Below, in pieces: positions 46,396 through 55,982 of a stretch of DNA of 64,000 nt (position 1 is the stretch's first letter; the number at the start of each line of letters is the position of its first letter). This DNA is from Bradyrhizobium sp. WBAH42 (GTDB taxonomy: Bacteria; Pseudomonadota; Alphaproteobacteria; Rhizobiales; Xanthobacteraceae): the NCBI RefSeq assembly GCF_024585265.1, contig NZ_CP036533.1:5155001-5219000 (forward strand), read 5' to 3'. A program made the translations under genes and the position numbers. The notes under the pieces are model-generated. The model saw nothing but the letters and a program-made list of their open reading frames with translations. It ran no database searches and was not told the DNA's origin.

Positions 46396-47193
46396 TCAGT
46401 GCGTCTCCAGCCGCAGCCCGTCATAGGCCGGCACCACGCCAGGGGGCAGCGACTGCCGGATGACCTCGTAGTCGACATCGGCGGTCATGTTGGTGATGAC
46501 CGCGCGCTTCGGCTTGAAGCGCTCGATCCAGGACAGCGCATCGTTGATGCTGAAATGGCTGACATGGCTGGTATAGCGCAGGCCGTCGACGATCCAGAGA
46601 TCGAGATTCTCCAGCGCGCCCCAGCTCTCGCGCGGGATATCATTGAGATCCGGCGTATAGGCCGCATTCCCGATGCGGTAGCCGAGCGCGGGAATGTTGC
46701 CGTGCTGCACCAGAAACGCAGTCATCGTCACGGCGCCGCCCTTCCCCAGAATGGTCTGGCTTTCGCCCGCCTCGATCGAATGCCGGGTCAGGATCGGCGG
46801 ATAATCGCTGCCCTCGGGCGAGATGAAGCAATACGAGAACCGCGACAGGATGTCCTTGGCGGTCGACTGGTTGAAATAGGTCGGAATGCGCCGGCGCATG
46901 TGCATGACGACCGACCGCAGATCATCCATGCCGTGAGTCTGGTCGGCATGCTCGTGGGTCAGGAACACCGCATCGATGTGGTCGACATTGGTCGAGAGCA
47001 ATTGCTCGCGCAGGTCCGGTGAGGTGTCGATCACGATGCGTGTCGTACCGTGCTCGGACGTCCGTTCGACCAGCAGCGAGCAGCGGCGCCGGCGGTTCTT
47101 GGGATTGTTGGGATCACAGGCGCCCCAGCCGAGCGCCGGGCGCGGCACGCCGGCGGAGGAGCCGCAGCCCAGGATCGTCAGCGTCAGCGTCAT
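46396..47193 (-). CDS. MBL-fold metallohydrolase, PhnP-like
   Basis: 265 residues. The metallo-beta-lactamase signature is THEHADQTHG near residue 79, with further ligands in VQHGN and near the C-terminus (SHVSHFSI). The opening LTILGCGSSAGVPRP is typical of the PhnP/RNase Z branch, and a Cys cluster with CDPNNPKNRRRRCS resembles the structural zinc site of PhnP. Likely a phosphodiesterase acting on a cyclic phosphate; the substrate is unknown. It starts 13 bases after tatD and is the last gene of the dac-tmk-holB-metG-tatD operon. Confidence 0.88.
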   Translation of the reverse strand: MTLTLTILGCGSSAGVPRPALGWGACDPNNPKNRRRRCSLLVERTSEHGTTRIVIDTSPDLREQLLSTNVDHIDAVFLTHEHADQTHGMDDLRSVVMHMRRRIPTYFNQSTAKDILSRFSYCFISPEGSDYPPILTRHSIEAGESQTILGKGGAVTMTAFLVQHGNIPALGYRIGNAAYTPDLNDIPRESWGALENLDLWIVDGLRYTSHVSHFSINDALSWIERFKPKRAVITNMTADVDYEVIRQSLPPGVVPAYDGLRLETH

Positions 47194-47206
47194 GCGGCTC
47201 CCAGTC

Positions 47207-47983
47207 TCAAGCTTTCACCTTCGAGAACAGGCGGAAGAAATTTTCGCTGGTCTGGCGCGCAACCTCGTCAAGCGACACGCCGCGCGTCTCGGCGAGTACT
47301 TTTGCGACCTCGACCACGTAGGCCGGCTCATTGCGCTTGCCCCGAAACTTGCCGGGCGCAAGATAGGGCGAGTCTGTTTCAACCAGAATACGGTCGGGCG
47401 GCAGTTCGGCTGCGAGCGCGCGCAATGCCTCCGATTTCTTGAAGGTCAGGATTCCCGTGAAACCGATATAGAGCCCGAGCGACACCGCCTTCAGCGCCAG
47501 CTCGCGCCCGCCCGTGTAACAATGCAGCACGGCGCGAAACGATCCCTTTGCCGCCTCCTCTTCCAGAATGCGCGCGCAGTCCTCGTCGGCCTCGCGGGTA
47601 TGGATCACCAGCGGCAGGCCGGTGGCACGGGCGGCGGCGATGTGGGCGCGAAAGCCCCTCGCCTGCGCTTCCGGCGAGCCGTTGTCGTAGAAATAATCGA
47701 GCCCGGCTTCACCGAGCGCGACGACCTTGGGATGCTGGGTCAACGCAATCAGCTCGTCCGGCGCGATGCCGTCCTCCTCGTCCGCATGATGCGGGTGGGT
47801 GCCGACCGAGCAATAGACGTCGTCATACCGCTCGGCGATCTTGAGCAGGTCCTTTAGCCGCCGCACCCGCGTCGAGATCGTGACCATGCGCGCGATGCCG
47901 GCGGCTCGCGCCCGCGACACGATCCCGTCGAGATCTTCCGCAAAGTCCGGAAAATCCAGATGGCAATGACTGTCGACCAGCAT
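47207..47983 (-). CDS. tatD: TatD-family metal-dependent deoxyribonuclease
   Basis: 258 residues, TIM-barrel hydrolase. Metal ligands are visible in DSHCHLDFPDF at the N-terminus, in the GEAGLDYFYD segment, in LVIHTREAD and in LHCYTGG, with ETDSPYLAP near the end. TatD proteins degrade DNA 3' to 5' and take part in repair and processing. The ATG is used because the longer frame runs antisense to no gene but through the 3' end of metG and lacks family similarity. Thirteen bases separate it from metG on one side and from the MBL gene on the other. Confidence 0.93.
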   Translation of the reverse strand: MLVDSHCHLDFPDFAEDLDGIVSRARAAGIARMVTISTRVRRLKDLLKIAERYDDVYCSVGTHPHHADEEDGIAPDELIALTQHPKVVALGEAGLDYFYDNGSPEAQARGFRAHIAAARATGLPLVIHTREADEDCARILEEEAAKGSFRAVLHCYTGGRELALKAVSLGLYIGFTGILTFKKSEALRALAAELPPDRILVETDSPYLAPGKFRGKRNEPAYVVEVAKVLAETRGVSLDEVARQTSENFFRLFSKVKA

Positions 47984-47996
47984 CGTGCGAGCGCCT

Positions 47997-49952
47997 TCAG
48001 GCCGCCGGCTCAATGTAGCGCGGAAACGCCGGCGTCGGCGCCGGCAGCGTCGAATCGGGCGCGATGCGCTTTGCGCCGCCGAGCATGGCGAAGTTGCGCT
48101 CGGCTTCGGGGATACCGAGGCTGTCGAGCAGCTTGCCGGAGGCGGTCGGCATCGCTGGCTGAGCCAGGATCGCGATCTGGCGCACGACTTCGGCGGTGAC
48201 GTAGAGCACCGTCTTCTGCCTGGCGGGATCGGTCTTGGCGAGCGCCCACGGCGCCTCGCCCGCAAAATAGCGGTTGGCCTCCGCGACCACGGCCCAGACG
48301 GCGTTGAGCCATTGATGGATCTGCTGCGTCGCCATGGCCTCGCGCGACGCTGCAATCATGCCGTCGGCCATCGAAAGGATCGCCTTGTCGTTGTCGCTGA
48401 ACTCGCCGGGCTCAGGCAGCACGCCGCCCAGTTGCTTGGCGATCATCGAGAGCGAACGCTGCGCGAGATTGCCGAGATCGTTGGCGAGGTCGGCATTGAT
48501 GCGCGCCACGATGGCCTCGTGATTGTAGTTGCCGTCCTGGCCGAACGGCACCTCGCGCAGGAAGAAGTAGCGCATCTGGTCGACGCCGTACTGCTCGGCC
48601 AGGTTGAAGGGATCGACGACGTTGCCGACCGACTTCGACATCTTCTCGCCCCTGTTGAACAGGAAGCCGTGGGCATAGACCCGCTTCGGCAGTGGGATGC
48701 CGGCCGAGAGCAGGAAGGCGGGCCAGTACACCGCATGGAAGCGGATGATGTCCTTGCCGATGATGTGCACATCGGCCGGCCAGTAGCGCCAGTTCTTGTC
48801 GCTCTCGTCGGGGAAGCCGACGCCGGTGATGTAGTTGGTCAGCGCGTCGACCCAGACATACATCACATGCTCTTCGTCGCCGGGCACCTTCACGCCCCAA
48901 TCGAACGTGGTGCGCGAGATCGAGAGATCGCGCAGACCGCCCTTGACGAAGCTCACCACCTCGTTCTTGCGGGAATCCGGCCCGATGAAATCGGGGCGGT
49001 CCGCATAGAGCTTGAGCAGCTTGTCCTGGTAGGCCGACAGGCGGAAGAAATAGCTCTTCTCCTCCACCCATTCCACCGGCGTGCCCTGTGGTCCGAGCCG
49101 CACGCCGTCGTCGTTCACGCGCGTCTCGTCCTCGGCGTAATAGGCCTCGTCGCGGACCGAGTACCAGCCCGAATAGGTGTCGGCGTAGATGTCGCCGCTC
49201 GCTTCCATGCGCCGCCAGATCTCCTGGCTGGAGCGATGGTGCTGCTCCTCGGTGGTGCGAATGAAGCGGTCGAACGACACGTCCAGGCGCTCGTCCATCT
49301 CCTTGAAGCGGCCGGCATTACGCGTCGCGAGCGCGGCAGCGGACATGCCTTCGTTCGCCGCCGTCTGGATCATCTTCTGACCGTGCTCGTCGGTGCCGGT
49401 CAGGAAGAACACATCCTTGCCGTCGAGGCGCGCAAAGCGCGCCAGCGTGTCGGTCGCAATCGCCTCATAGGCATGGCCGATATGCGGGCTGCCGTTGGGA
49501 TAAGCGATCGCGGTTGTGATGTAGAAGACGTTGTCGCGCGCGACCGCGGGCGCGGCAACTTGCGGCGAAGTGACGGGCTTTGGCGCACGCGGGGCCTTTG
49601 GCTTCGTCGGCTTTGGCTTCACAGGCGTGACGACGGGAGCCGGCGCGGCGGCCACGGCAGGCGCAGTCGCCTCTTTCGCGACCTTCTTCGCCGGAGCCTT
49701 GGCCGGCCGCTTGGCAGCCTTCTTTACCGCCTTCTTGGCGACGACCTGCTTCTTCGCGGCCTTCTTGCCCGCCTTCTTTGCTGCGCCCTTCTTCACGCTC
49801 TTCTTGACGGCACCCTTCTTGGTCTTTTTGACCTTCTTGGCGGCTTTGCTCGCGCGCGCCTTCACGGTCTTTTTCGCGGCTTTCTTGACGGCCTTCTTCG
49901 TAGACTTCTTGCCGCTCTTGCGTTTGACGGATTTCTTAGCTCGCGTTGCCAC
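47997..49952 (-). CDS. metG: Methionyl-tRNA synthetase with histone-H1-like N-terminal extension
   Basis: 651 residues from a GTG with AAAGGA upstream. The catalytic core begins near residue 141: class I signature PHIGH (156-160), GTDEHGQK, and EKMSKS. The core length of about 510 is usual for alphaproteobacteria without the C-terminal tRNA-binding domain. Residues 2-95 are about 40 percent Lys, in repeats such as [14 protein letters not shown], followed by a Pro/Ala-rich linker with [15 protein letters not shown]. This tail resembles bacterial H1-like proteins and may bind tRNA, rRNA or DNA non-specifically, perhaps in place of the missing C-terminal domain; that is inference. Start GTG one codon upstream is equally possible. 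Confidence 0.92.
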   Translation of the reverse strand: MATRAKKSVKRKSGKKSTKKAVKKAAKKTVKARASKAAKKVKKTKKGAVKKSVKKGAAKKAGKKAAKKQVVAKKAVKKAAKRPAKAPAKKVAKEATAPAVAAAPAPVVTPVKPKPTKPKAPRAPKPVTSPQVAAPAVARDNVFYITTAIAYPNGSPHIGHAYEAIATDTLARFARLDGKDVFFLTGTDEHGQKMIQTAANEGMSAAALATRNAGRFKEMDERLDVSFDRFIRTTEEQHHRSSQEIWRRMEASGDIYADTYSGWYSVRDEAYYAEDETRVNDDGVRLGPQGTPVEWVEEKSYFFRLSAYQDKLLKLYADRPDFIGPDSRKNEVVSFVKGGLRDLSISRTTFDWGVKVPGDEEHVMYVWVDALTNYITGVGFPDESDKNWRYWPADVHIIGKDIIRFHAVYWPAFLLSAGIPLPKRVYAHGFLFNRGEKMSKSVGNVVDPFNLAEQYGVDQMRYFFLREVPFGQDGNYNHEAIVARINADLANDLGNLAQRSLSMIAKQLGGVLPEPGEFSDNDKAILSMADGMIAASREAMATQQIHQWLNAVWAVVAEANRYFAGEAPWALAKTDPARQKTVLYVTAEVVRQIAILAQPAMPTASGKLLDSLGIPEAERNFAMLGGAKRIAPDSTLPAPTPAFPRYIEPAA

Positions 49953-49999
49953 CACGAATTCCTTTACCGGCTTCTCGAATTTTGGAAACGGCTCGGCGC

Positions 50000-51046
50000 T
50001 TAGCGCGTTGCGTCCGCCAGCCAGCCAAACACCGAGAAAACCAAGGGCTTGCGCTCCAGATTGTAGGTTTCGGTGTCGCGCGCGGCGCGGACGATCTTTT
50101 CCCATACCTCAGCTAGCCGCGCAAGGCGCGGCAGGTTCTGGTTGGCATTGGCCTCATCCGCATGCAGGCGCTCCGCAATCCAGCGGTCGATGCCGTCGAT
50201 GAAGGCCGCAAGCGCCACGCGGTCGCTGGTGCCAAGCGAATCGCCGAGCGTGTGCAATTCGCGCGGGTCGACCTGCGGCAGGCGCGCGAGCAGCGCCGCC
50301 GTGCGCTGCTGAAGTTTCAGGGCGTCGCCACCGAGCAACGTCAGCGCCCGTGCGACGCTGCCCTCGGAGGCCTCGGCCGCCTCGCGCAGCGCGGCATCGT
50401 TCGGATCGAGCCCGGCCGCTGAAGCCGCAGCGTCGATCACCTCGTTCGTGGCGAGCGGCCGCAGGCGCAGCTTGCGGCAGCGCGACTGGATCGTGGCGAG
50501 CACCCGCGCGGGCGCGTGGCTGACCAGCAGGAACAGTGATTGCTGCGGCGGCTCCTCGAGAATTTTCAGAAGCGCGTTGGCCGCGTTTGGATTGAGTTCG
50601 TCGACGGTGTCGACGATGCAAACGCGCCAGCCTTCGGCCGCCGCGGTCGATCCGAAGAACGCGATCGTCTCGCGCGTCTCGTCCACGGTGATCACGGTGC
50701 GCATCACGCCGCGCTCGTTGGCGGTGCGCTCGATCGTCAGCAGGCCACCATGTGAGCCGGCCGCCACCTGCCGCGCCACGGCGTCGTCGGGACCGATCGC
50801 AAGGCTCTCGGCGCGCTGCACGGCCGGCGCCAACGGCTGCGCATGGGCGAGCACGAACCCCGCCATCCGATAGGCCAGCGTGGCTTTGCCGATCCCCTGC
50901 GATCCGCCGATCAGCCAGGCATGGGGAATGCGCCCGCTGCGATAGGCATCGAGCAGCGCAGCCTCCGCCTCGCGATGGCCGAACAGCTGCGACGTCTCGC
51001 GCGGATGCGGTACGGCGGTTTCCCGCTCGGCCTGACGCGGACTCAT
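50000..51046 (-). CDS. holB: DNA polymerase III delta-prime subunit
   Basis: 348 residues, AAA+ clamp-loader subunit. The Walker-A-like [10 protein letters not shown] is near residue 48, [22 protein letters not shown] marks the sensor region, and [11 protein letters not shown] follows (SRC motif). Delta-prime completes the gamma complex that loads the beta clamp. The start overlaps the tmk stop as ATGA, a conserved gene pair in alphaproteobacteria. The cysteine zinc module seen in some gammaproteobacterial forms is not evident. Confidence 0.93.
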   Translation of the reverse strand: MSPRQAERETAVPHPRETSQLFGHREAEAALLDAYRSGRIPHAWLIGGSQGIGKATLAYRMAGFVLAHAQPLAPAVQRAESLAIGPDDAVARQVAAGSHGGLLTIERTANERGVMRTVITVDETRETIAFFGSTAAAEGWRVCIVDTVDELNPNAANALLKILEEPPQQSLFLLVSHAPARVLATIQSRCRKLRLRPLATNEVIDAAASAAGLDPNDAALREAAEASEGSVARALTLLGGDALKLQQRTAALLARLPQVDPRELHTLGDSLGTSDRVALAAFIDGIDRWIAERLHADEANANQNLPRLARLAEVWEKIVRAARDTETYNLERKPLVFSVFGWLADATR

Positions 51047-51729
51047 ATCGACACCACTGACGCAGGCGTGGGCAGCAGACGCTCGCGCAGCGCGGTCCAG
51101 ACGCGCGCGGCAACTGTGTCCGGATCGGAATTGGCGTCGATCAGCACGCAGCGCGCCGGATCCTCCGCCGCGATCCTGCGATAGGCCTCGCGCAAGCCCT
51201 CGTGGAAGCTGAGCTTCTCGGCCTCGAACCGGTCAGGCGTACTGCTGCCGCGGCGCGCGGCGGCGCGTTGCAAGCCAATCTCGACCGGCAAGTCGAGGAT
51301 GATGGTGAGGTCCGGCTTGAGATCGCCGATGGTGACCCGCTGCATGGCGTTGATCAGGCCCTCAGGTACGCGGCCCAGGCTGCCCTGATAGGCCCGCGTC
51401 GAGTCGGCGAAGCGGTCGCACAGCACCCAGACGCCCTGGCTCAATGCCGGCTGAATCACGGTGTGGACATGGTCATCGCGCGCGGCGGCAAACAGCAGCG
51501 TCTCGGCTTCGGGACCGAGCAGCTTGCCCATGCCCGACAGCACCAGATGGCGCATGATCTCGGCGCCCGGCGAGCCGCCCGGCTCACGCGTGACCCGGAT
51601 GCGAAGCTTGGCCGCCGTGAGGCGATCGGCGAGCTTCTTGATCTGGGTCGACTTGCCCGTGCCCTCGCCGCCTTCAAAGGTGACGAAGCGTCCCCGTCCG
51701 GACGGCCGCTGTGCAGCGCTCTCACTCAT
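51043..51729 (-). CDS. tmk: Thymidylate kinase
   Basis: 228 residues. P-loop FEGGEGTGKST near residue 20, the DR(F/Y) motif as LCDRFADSTRAYQG, and the LID region with AAARRGSSTPDRFE. Phosphorylates dTMP to dTDP. The Arg in the LID rather than the P-loop places it with the class II bacterial enzymes, though this was judged by eye. Start ATG is two bases after the dac stop; the longer frame runs through dac and is not credible. Confidence 0.95.
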   Translation of the reverse strand: MSESAAQRPSGRGRFVTFEGGEGTGKSTQIKKLADRLTAAKLRIRVTREPGGSPGAEIMRHLVLSGMGKLLGPEAETLLFAAARDDHVHTVIQPALSQGVWVLCDRFADSTRAYQGSLGRVPEGLINAMQRVTIGDLKPDLTIILDLPVEIGLQRAAARRGSSTPDRFEAEKLSFHEGLREAYRRIAAEDPARCVLIDANSDPDTVAARVWTALRERLLPTPASVVSI

Positions 51730-51731
51730 GA

Positions 51732-52994
51732 TCAGAGCTTCTCGGCACCTGCGCGGAACATGCCGATCACGAGCTCGCTGGCGCCGTCGATCGCGCGGCG
51801 CATGGTCGAGCCGGTGCTGATCGCCTCGGCGGCATAGACCGGCGTCTCGACCGCGATGTTGCCGCTGCGCCAGACCCTGACCACGCCGACCCGCTGGCCG
51901 GCCTCGACCGGCGCGCGCACCGGGCCGCTGTAGACGATGCGCGCAATCAGCTTGTCGCTGCCGTTCTTGTGCACCATCACCTTCACCGGCGTCTTGGCGA
52001 CGAGCTTGACCGACCGGCTCTCGCCGCCGAACACCTTGGCGTAACCGACGGGCTGCTCGGCCGCGATCAGGGTGCGGGTCTCGAAATTGCGAAAACCCCA
52101 TTCCAGCATCTTCTTGGCTTCCGTGGCGCGGTCCTCGGGATCTTCGAGTCCGTTGACGACGACGATCAGCCGCGTGCCGTTCTGCACGGCAGAGCCGACC
52201 ATGCCGTAGCCACCTTCCTTGGTGTAGCCGGTCTTCAGACCGTCAGCGCCTTCCATCGAATTGAGCAGCGGATTGCGGTTGGGCTGGCGGATCTTGTTCC
52301 AGGTGAACTCCTTCTCGCCGAACAGTTTGTAGAATTCCGGGAATTCCAGGATGATGTGCCGGGCGAGCATGCCGAGCTCGCGCACCGTCATCTTGTTGCC
52401 GGGATCGGGCAGACCGTTGGAATTGGCGAAGGTCGACTTGGTCATGCCAAGCTCGCGGGCGCGCTTGGTCATGAAGTCGGCGGCAAAAATCCGCTCGTTG
52501 CCCGCCATGGCTTCGGCAAGCGCGATGCAGGCGTCGTTGCCGCTTTGGATGATCGCGCCGCGCAGCAGATCGTCGACCGAGACCTTGCTGTTGATGGCGG
52601 CGAACATGGTCGAGCCGCCCGAGGGGGCGCCGCCTCTGCGCCAGGCGTTCTCGCTGATCCGGTACTCGTCGGTCAGCTTGATGTCACCCTTCTTGACCGC
52701 GTTGAAAACGACCTCCGCCGTCATCAGCTTCATCATGCTCGAAGGCGCGCGCAGCTCGTCGGCGTTCTTCTCGAACAGCACGCTGCCTGATGAGGCTTCG
52801 ATCAGGATCGCGGTCGGGGCATCGCCATCGAAGCCGGCGTCTTCCGCTTTCTTGGCGCCCTGGACGCTCTGGTTGGCCGCATAGAGCGCCCCACCCCAGC
52901 CGATGCCAGCCACCAAAACCGTCGCGATCAGCCCACGCGCCAGCGTTCCGGCGGTGAGCCAGTTGCGACGAAGCAAAGGAAGACGAAGTGCCAT
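51732..52994 (-). CDS. D-alanyl-D-alanine carboxypeptidase (PBP5/6 family)
   Basis: 420 residues. An N-terminal hydrophobic helix (residues 20-40) exports the protein. The penicillin-binding motifs are SxxK at Ser86-Met-Met-Lys89, SGN in IIQSGNDACIALAE, and KTG in DGLKTGYTKEGG. The C-terminal beta domain (PBP5_C type) is present. It trims pentapeptide side chains of peptidoglycan in the periplasm. The start is the ATG that places a short basic leader before the helix. First gene of a six-gene leftward operon with tmk and holB. Confidence 0.93.
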   Translation of the reverse strand: MALRLPLLRRNWLTAGTLARGLIATVLVAGIGWGGALYAANQSVQGAKKAEDAGFDGDAPTAILIEASSGSVLFEKNADELRAPSSMMKLMTAEVVFNAVKKGDIKLTDEYRISENAWRRGGAPSGGSTMFAAINSKVSVDDLLRGAIIQSGNDACIALAEAMAGNERIFAADFMTKRARELGMTKSTFANSNGLPDPGNKMTVRELGMLARHIILEFPEFYKLFGEKEFTWNKIRQPNRNPLLNSMEGADGLKTGYTKEGGYGMVGSAVQNGTRLIVVVNGLEDPEDRATEAKKMLEWGFRNFETRTLIAAEQPVGYAKVFGGESRSVKLVAKTPVKVMVHKNGSDKLIARIVYSGPVRAPVEAGQRVGVVRVWRSGNIAVETPVYAAEAISTGSTMRRAIDGASELVIGMFRAGAEKL

Positions 52995-53147
52995 GGCGAA
53001 GCCCTGAGAGAGGCGTTCTAACAGCTGGAACAGATGCGAACAACACGCGGTTGGACGCTGTCCCTGAGATTGCACGATTCTCGCCGCGCCCCTATCGTGG
53101 CGCCTCATGTTTTTCGACCAAACCCCTGAAACAAGGCGGAAAAGCGA

Positions 53148-54104
53148 ATGTCCTCAACCCGCATGATCAAGACCAACGGGGTCGAGCTGTTCGTCCGCGA
53201 AGCCGGCCAGGGACCGCTGGTGGTGCTGTGCCATGGCTGGCCGGAACTGTCGTACTCCTGGCGCCACCAGATCCCCGCACTTGCCGCAGCCGGGTTTCAC
53301 GTCGTCGCCCCTGATATGCGCGGATACGGCCAGAGCGCGGCGCCGCTCGATGTGAACGCCTACTCGATCTTCGATACGGTCGGGGACGTGGTCGGCCTCG
53401 TCCAGGCGCTCGGCGAGAGCAAGGCGATGGTGGTCGGCCACGATTGGGGCGCACCGGTCGCCTGGCACGCAGCGCTGTTCCGGCCCGATATCTTCACGGC
53501 CGTCGCGGGGCTGAGCGTGCCGCCGCCGTTCCGCGGCCGCGGCAAGCCGCTCGACCTGTTGCGCCAGGGCGGCGTCACCAATTTCTACTGGCAGTATTTC
53601 CAGACGCCCGGCGTCGCCGAGGCCGAACTCGAGCGGGACGTCGCACGCACCATGCGCATCGTCCTCGGCGGACGGGGCCTCGCCGATCCCACCGCGGCCA
53701 TGTTCGTGCAGGAGGGCAAGGGCTTTCTCGGCCATGCGACCGCCGAGGAGCCGCTGCCTGGCTGGCTCAGCGAGGCCGACCTCGCCTATTTCACCGAAAG
53801 CTTCCGCAAGTCCGGCTTCCGCGGCGGGCTGAACTGGTACCGGAATATCGACCGCAACTGGGAGCTGACCGCGCCCTGGCAGGACGCGCAGATCCGCCAG
53901 CCTTCCCTCTTCATCGCAGGCTCGAAAGACGCGGTGATCACCGGCCTGATCGGGGCCAAGCGCGTCAACGAGCTCGAGCGCGTGCTGCCCAATCTGACGC
54001 GCAAGCTGATCCTCGATGGCGCTGGCCATTGGGTGCAGCAGGAGCGGCACGACGAGGTGAACGCGGCCCTCGTCACGTTCTTGAAGGAGAGCACGGCTCA
54101 GTAG
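53148..54104 (+). CDS. Alpha/beta hydrolase, epoxide hydrolase type
   Basis: 318 residues. Oxyanion motif HGWP (29-32), nucleophile Asp99 in VGHDWGAPVAW, and the catalytic His in GAGHWVQQE near the C-terminus. The Asp nucleophile and HGWP fit soluble epoxide hydrolases; haloalkane dehalogenases are the other possibility, but the cap region with FYWQYFQTPG resembles epoxide hydrolases. It is cytosolic and acts on unknown epoxides. The last seven bases overlap the convergent rlpA gene. Confidence 0.9.
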   Translation: MSSTRMIKTNGVELFVREAGQGPLVVLCHGWPELSYSWRHQIPALAAAGFHVVAPDMRGYGQSAAPLDVNAYSIFDTVGDVVGLVQALGESKAMVVGHDWGAPVAWHAALFRPDIFTAVAGLSVPPPFRGRGKPLDLLRQGGVTNFYWQYFQTPGVAEAELERDVARTMRIVLGGRGLADPTAAMFVQEGKGFLGHATAEEPLPGWLSEADLAYFTESFRKSGFRGGLNWYRNIDRNWELTAPWQDAQIRQPSLFIAGSKDAVITGLIGAKRVNELERVLPNLTRKLILDGAGHWVQQERHDEVNAALVTFLKESTAQ

Positions 54105-55015
54105 AGGCCGCGGCCGCTCAGGATGCTGCGGGCCTCGGCGGCGCCGTCCGTCGCGCTCTCGCTCGCGTAGCGGCCGTCCTGGTCATAGGACACCGCGCGG
54201 GCGTTCTGGAGCGTCCGGCCCCGGCTGCGGCTCGAGGCCGACATTTCCGAGGTGGCATTGAGCGAGGCCATGTCGGCCGAGCTGCTGCCGAGATTGTACG
54301 GTCGTCCCTCCGGCATCGGGACCTCGCCGCGAAGGGCGCCGCGGGTCGAGGACGGCAGCTCCGGCACGAACGGCTTGGCCGAGGCGACGCGGACCATCGA
54401 GGGCGATGGCGCCGGAACGCCGGTGCGCAGCGTCGCGAGAAGCTGACGGTCGTCGGAGCCTTCGAGCGGCGCCCGGCCGACATATTCGACCCGGACCTTG
54501 GCGACGCCATTGCCTTTGAATTCAAGGAGTTCGGCCGCCTTGTTCGAGACATCGATGAGGCGGTTGCCGTGATAGGGCCCACGGTCATTGACGCGCACGA
54601 TCAGCGACTTGCCGTTGGAGACGTTGGTGACCCGGGCGTAGGACGGCATCGGCAGGGTCGGATGCGCCGCGGTCAGCGAGGTCATGTCGAACACCTCGCC
54701 ATTGGCCGTCAGGCGGCCGTGGAAATCATCGCCGTACCAGGACGCCATGCCCTCTGCGCGGTAGTTGACGTCCTCCTCCGGCACGTAGGTCTTGCCCGCC
54801 ACGACATAGGGCTTGCCGACGCGGTAGGTGCCGCCGCCCTTCGGGACCGGGTCGCCCCAGGCCACGACGCGCGGGCTCGAGGACACGCCGTATTTCGGAT
54901 CGACGCGGCTGGCGAACTTGTTCGAGGAGGCGCAATTGGCGAGCGCAAGGCAGGTCGCGACCGCCGCAACACCGCGCGCGGCCCGCAAAACCGAATCTGA
55001 CCGACGGATCCCCAT
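54098..55015 (-). CDS. rlpA: RlpA-like septal-ring lipoprotein
   Basis: 305 residues. A lipoprotein signal with lipobox LANC (Cys near 30) is followed by the double-psi beta-barrel: GMASWYGDDFHGRLTANGE and VRVNDRGPYHGNRLIDVS, with the His and Asp residues needed for lytic transglycosylase activity. No C-terminal SPOR domain is seen; instead there is a Ser/Ala-rich tail of about 90 residues. Probably anchored in the outer membrane and acting on naked glycan strands. Start MGIRRSDS is chosen as a basic leader to the signal; the longer frame adds an implausible N-terminus. Confidence 0.88.
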   Translation of the reverse strand: MGIRRSDSVLRAARGVAAVATCLALANCASSNKFASRVDPKYGVSSSPRVVAWGDPVPKGGGTYRVGKPYVVAGKTYVPEEDVNYRAEGMASWYGDDFHGRLTANGEVFDMTSLTAAHPTLPMPSYARVTNVSNGKSLIVRVNDRGPYHGNRLIDVSNKAAELLEFKGNGVAKVRVEYVGRAPLEGSDDRQLLATLRTGVPAPSPSMVRVASAKPFVPELPSSTRGALRGEVPMPEGRPYNLGSSSADMASLNATSEMSASSRSRGRTLQNARAVSYDQDGRYASESATDGAAEARSILSGRGLY

Positions 55016-55373
55016 GCGCCCCAAATACCACTTCGCCGGAGGCGTACCCAACCCGCTTTGGTGACGGGGAGCGCTATCCGGTCCTTCAACTTCCGAGGCG
55101 GCCCACCACCGCATCGGACGTGGTAAGGATAACGCAACCCGAACGCGGCGGAAATGGGGAGCCCACGGCGATCACGCCGGGATGGTAAACGGGACGTTCG
55201 CATTTTTCCGTTGTTCTACGGGACGATGGCGCCCGGGCTGTGCCAGTGCTGGACATTCTGTTGCGCCAAATCCTCACTCCACCCCCATTGTCGCGCCGCT
55301 CACCGAAATTCTTTTGACTGTGCAAGGCCGCACGCGTTCTCTCGGACGCAAGGGCGGGATTTGGAATTTAACG
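55016..55373. other. Interval between rlpA and the small-ORF cluster
   Basis: About 360 bases with no convincing gene. It should hold the rlpA promoter (leftward) and that of the small ORFs (rightward). No clear sigma-70 boxes, operator or RNA structure were recognised by eye. Confidence 0.4.
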
Positions 55374-55463
55374 ATGATCGAGACGGTTTCGGCACTGATG
55401 GGTCTGGTAAGCGCGGGGATATTCCTGGCCCATGCGTTCGAAGGTTACCGCACGAGGGCCTGA
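55374..55463 (+). CDS. 29-residue hydrophobic small protein
   Basis: ATG to TGA, reading MIETVSALMGLVSAGIFLAH and then AFEGYRTRA. One membrane helix fills most of the protein and a short basic end would lie in the cytoplasm. I recall near-identical small proteins in other Bradyrhizobium genomes, but this could not be checked. An in-frame upstream extension exists but has no signal or ribosome-binding site. No function known. Confidence 0.5.
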   Translation: MIETVSALMGLVSAGIFLAHAFEGYRTRA

Positions 55464-55566
55464 AGGCACTCGCGCGGGCGGCAAGCATCACCTCTTTCAA
55501 AGCAGCGCGTTCGGACGGTCTTAGTCGAGCCGATCGCGCATCGAACACGAGAGCGGCAGGTGTCCC

Positions 55567-55665
55567 ATGCGTAACCATGACCTCGTATCCGATGGCTTCC
55601 TGGCCTTGACTGCCGGCGGCTTGGTGCTGCTCTGCTCGAGTCTCGTCGCGCTGGCGTTTGCCTGA
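55567..55665 (+). CDS. 32-residue hydrophobic small protein
   Basis: ATG to TGA; a short polar start (MRNHDLVSDG) leads into one hydrophobic helix, LTAGGLVLLCSSLVALAFA. GGCAGG lies about six bases before the ATG. It is the second of three small ORFs on the same strand within 600 bases. No family recognised; membrane location inferred from composition. Confidence 0.45.
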   Translation: MRNHDLVSDGFLALTAGGLVLLCSSLVALAFA

Positions 55666-55820
55666 GGCGCACGTCCTCCTTTCCAATCCGCTCGTTTCTG
55701 ACGCGGCTCCATTGCGGCGCAGCAAACAGGCCCGTGCTCCGCTCCCATTCAGTTGATTGAATTATTGCGTGCGGCGCCTCGACCTATTGCAAGAGGCCAT
55801 CACCAACGAGGGTGACGCAA

Positions 55821-55949
55821 ATGCTTGCCGAGAAATTCTTCCTGGTCCTGGAATCCCTGATCCGCGGCGACCGCACCTATCCGGATGGAAGTCCCCGGGT
55901 CATCAGCACCTCCCCGCACGTGCCGGTCAGGCCGACACCGCCGAAATAG
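55821..55949 (+). CDS. 42-residue small protein
   Basis: ATG to TAG, with GAGG nine bases upstream. The N-terminal half is an amphipathic helix (MLAEKFFLVLESLIRG); the second half, with DGSPRVISTSPHVPV, is Pro- and Ser-rich and probably extended. I recall closely similar small proteins in Bradyrhizobium and Rhodopseudomonas, from memory only. No known function. It lies 157 bases after the second small ORF and converges on the next gene. Confidence 0.55.
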   Translation: MLAEKFFLVLESLIRGDRTYPDGSPRVISTSPHVPVRPTPPK

Positions 55950-55982
55950 CCGACGCATCCGCCAGCCGGCCACACGCGCCGC

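Noticed and set aside
47985..50003. 672-codon plus-strand ORF antisense to metG
   Set aside because: Long because the Lys codons of the metG tail and the GC-rich third positions of the core produce few stops on the other strand. No domain or start signal was seen.
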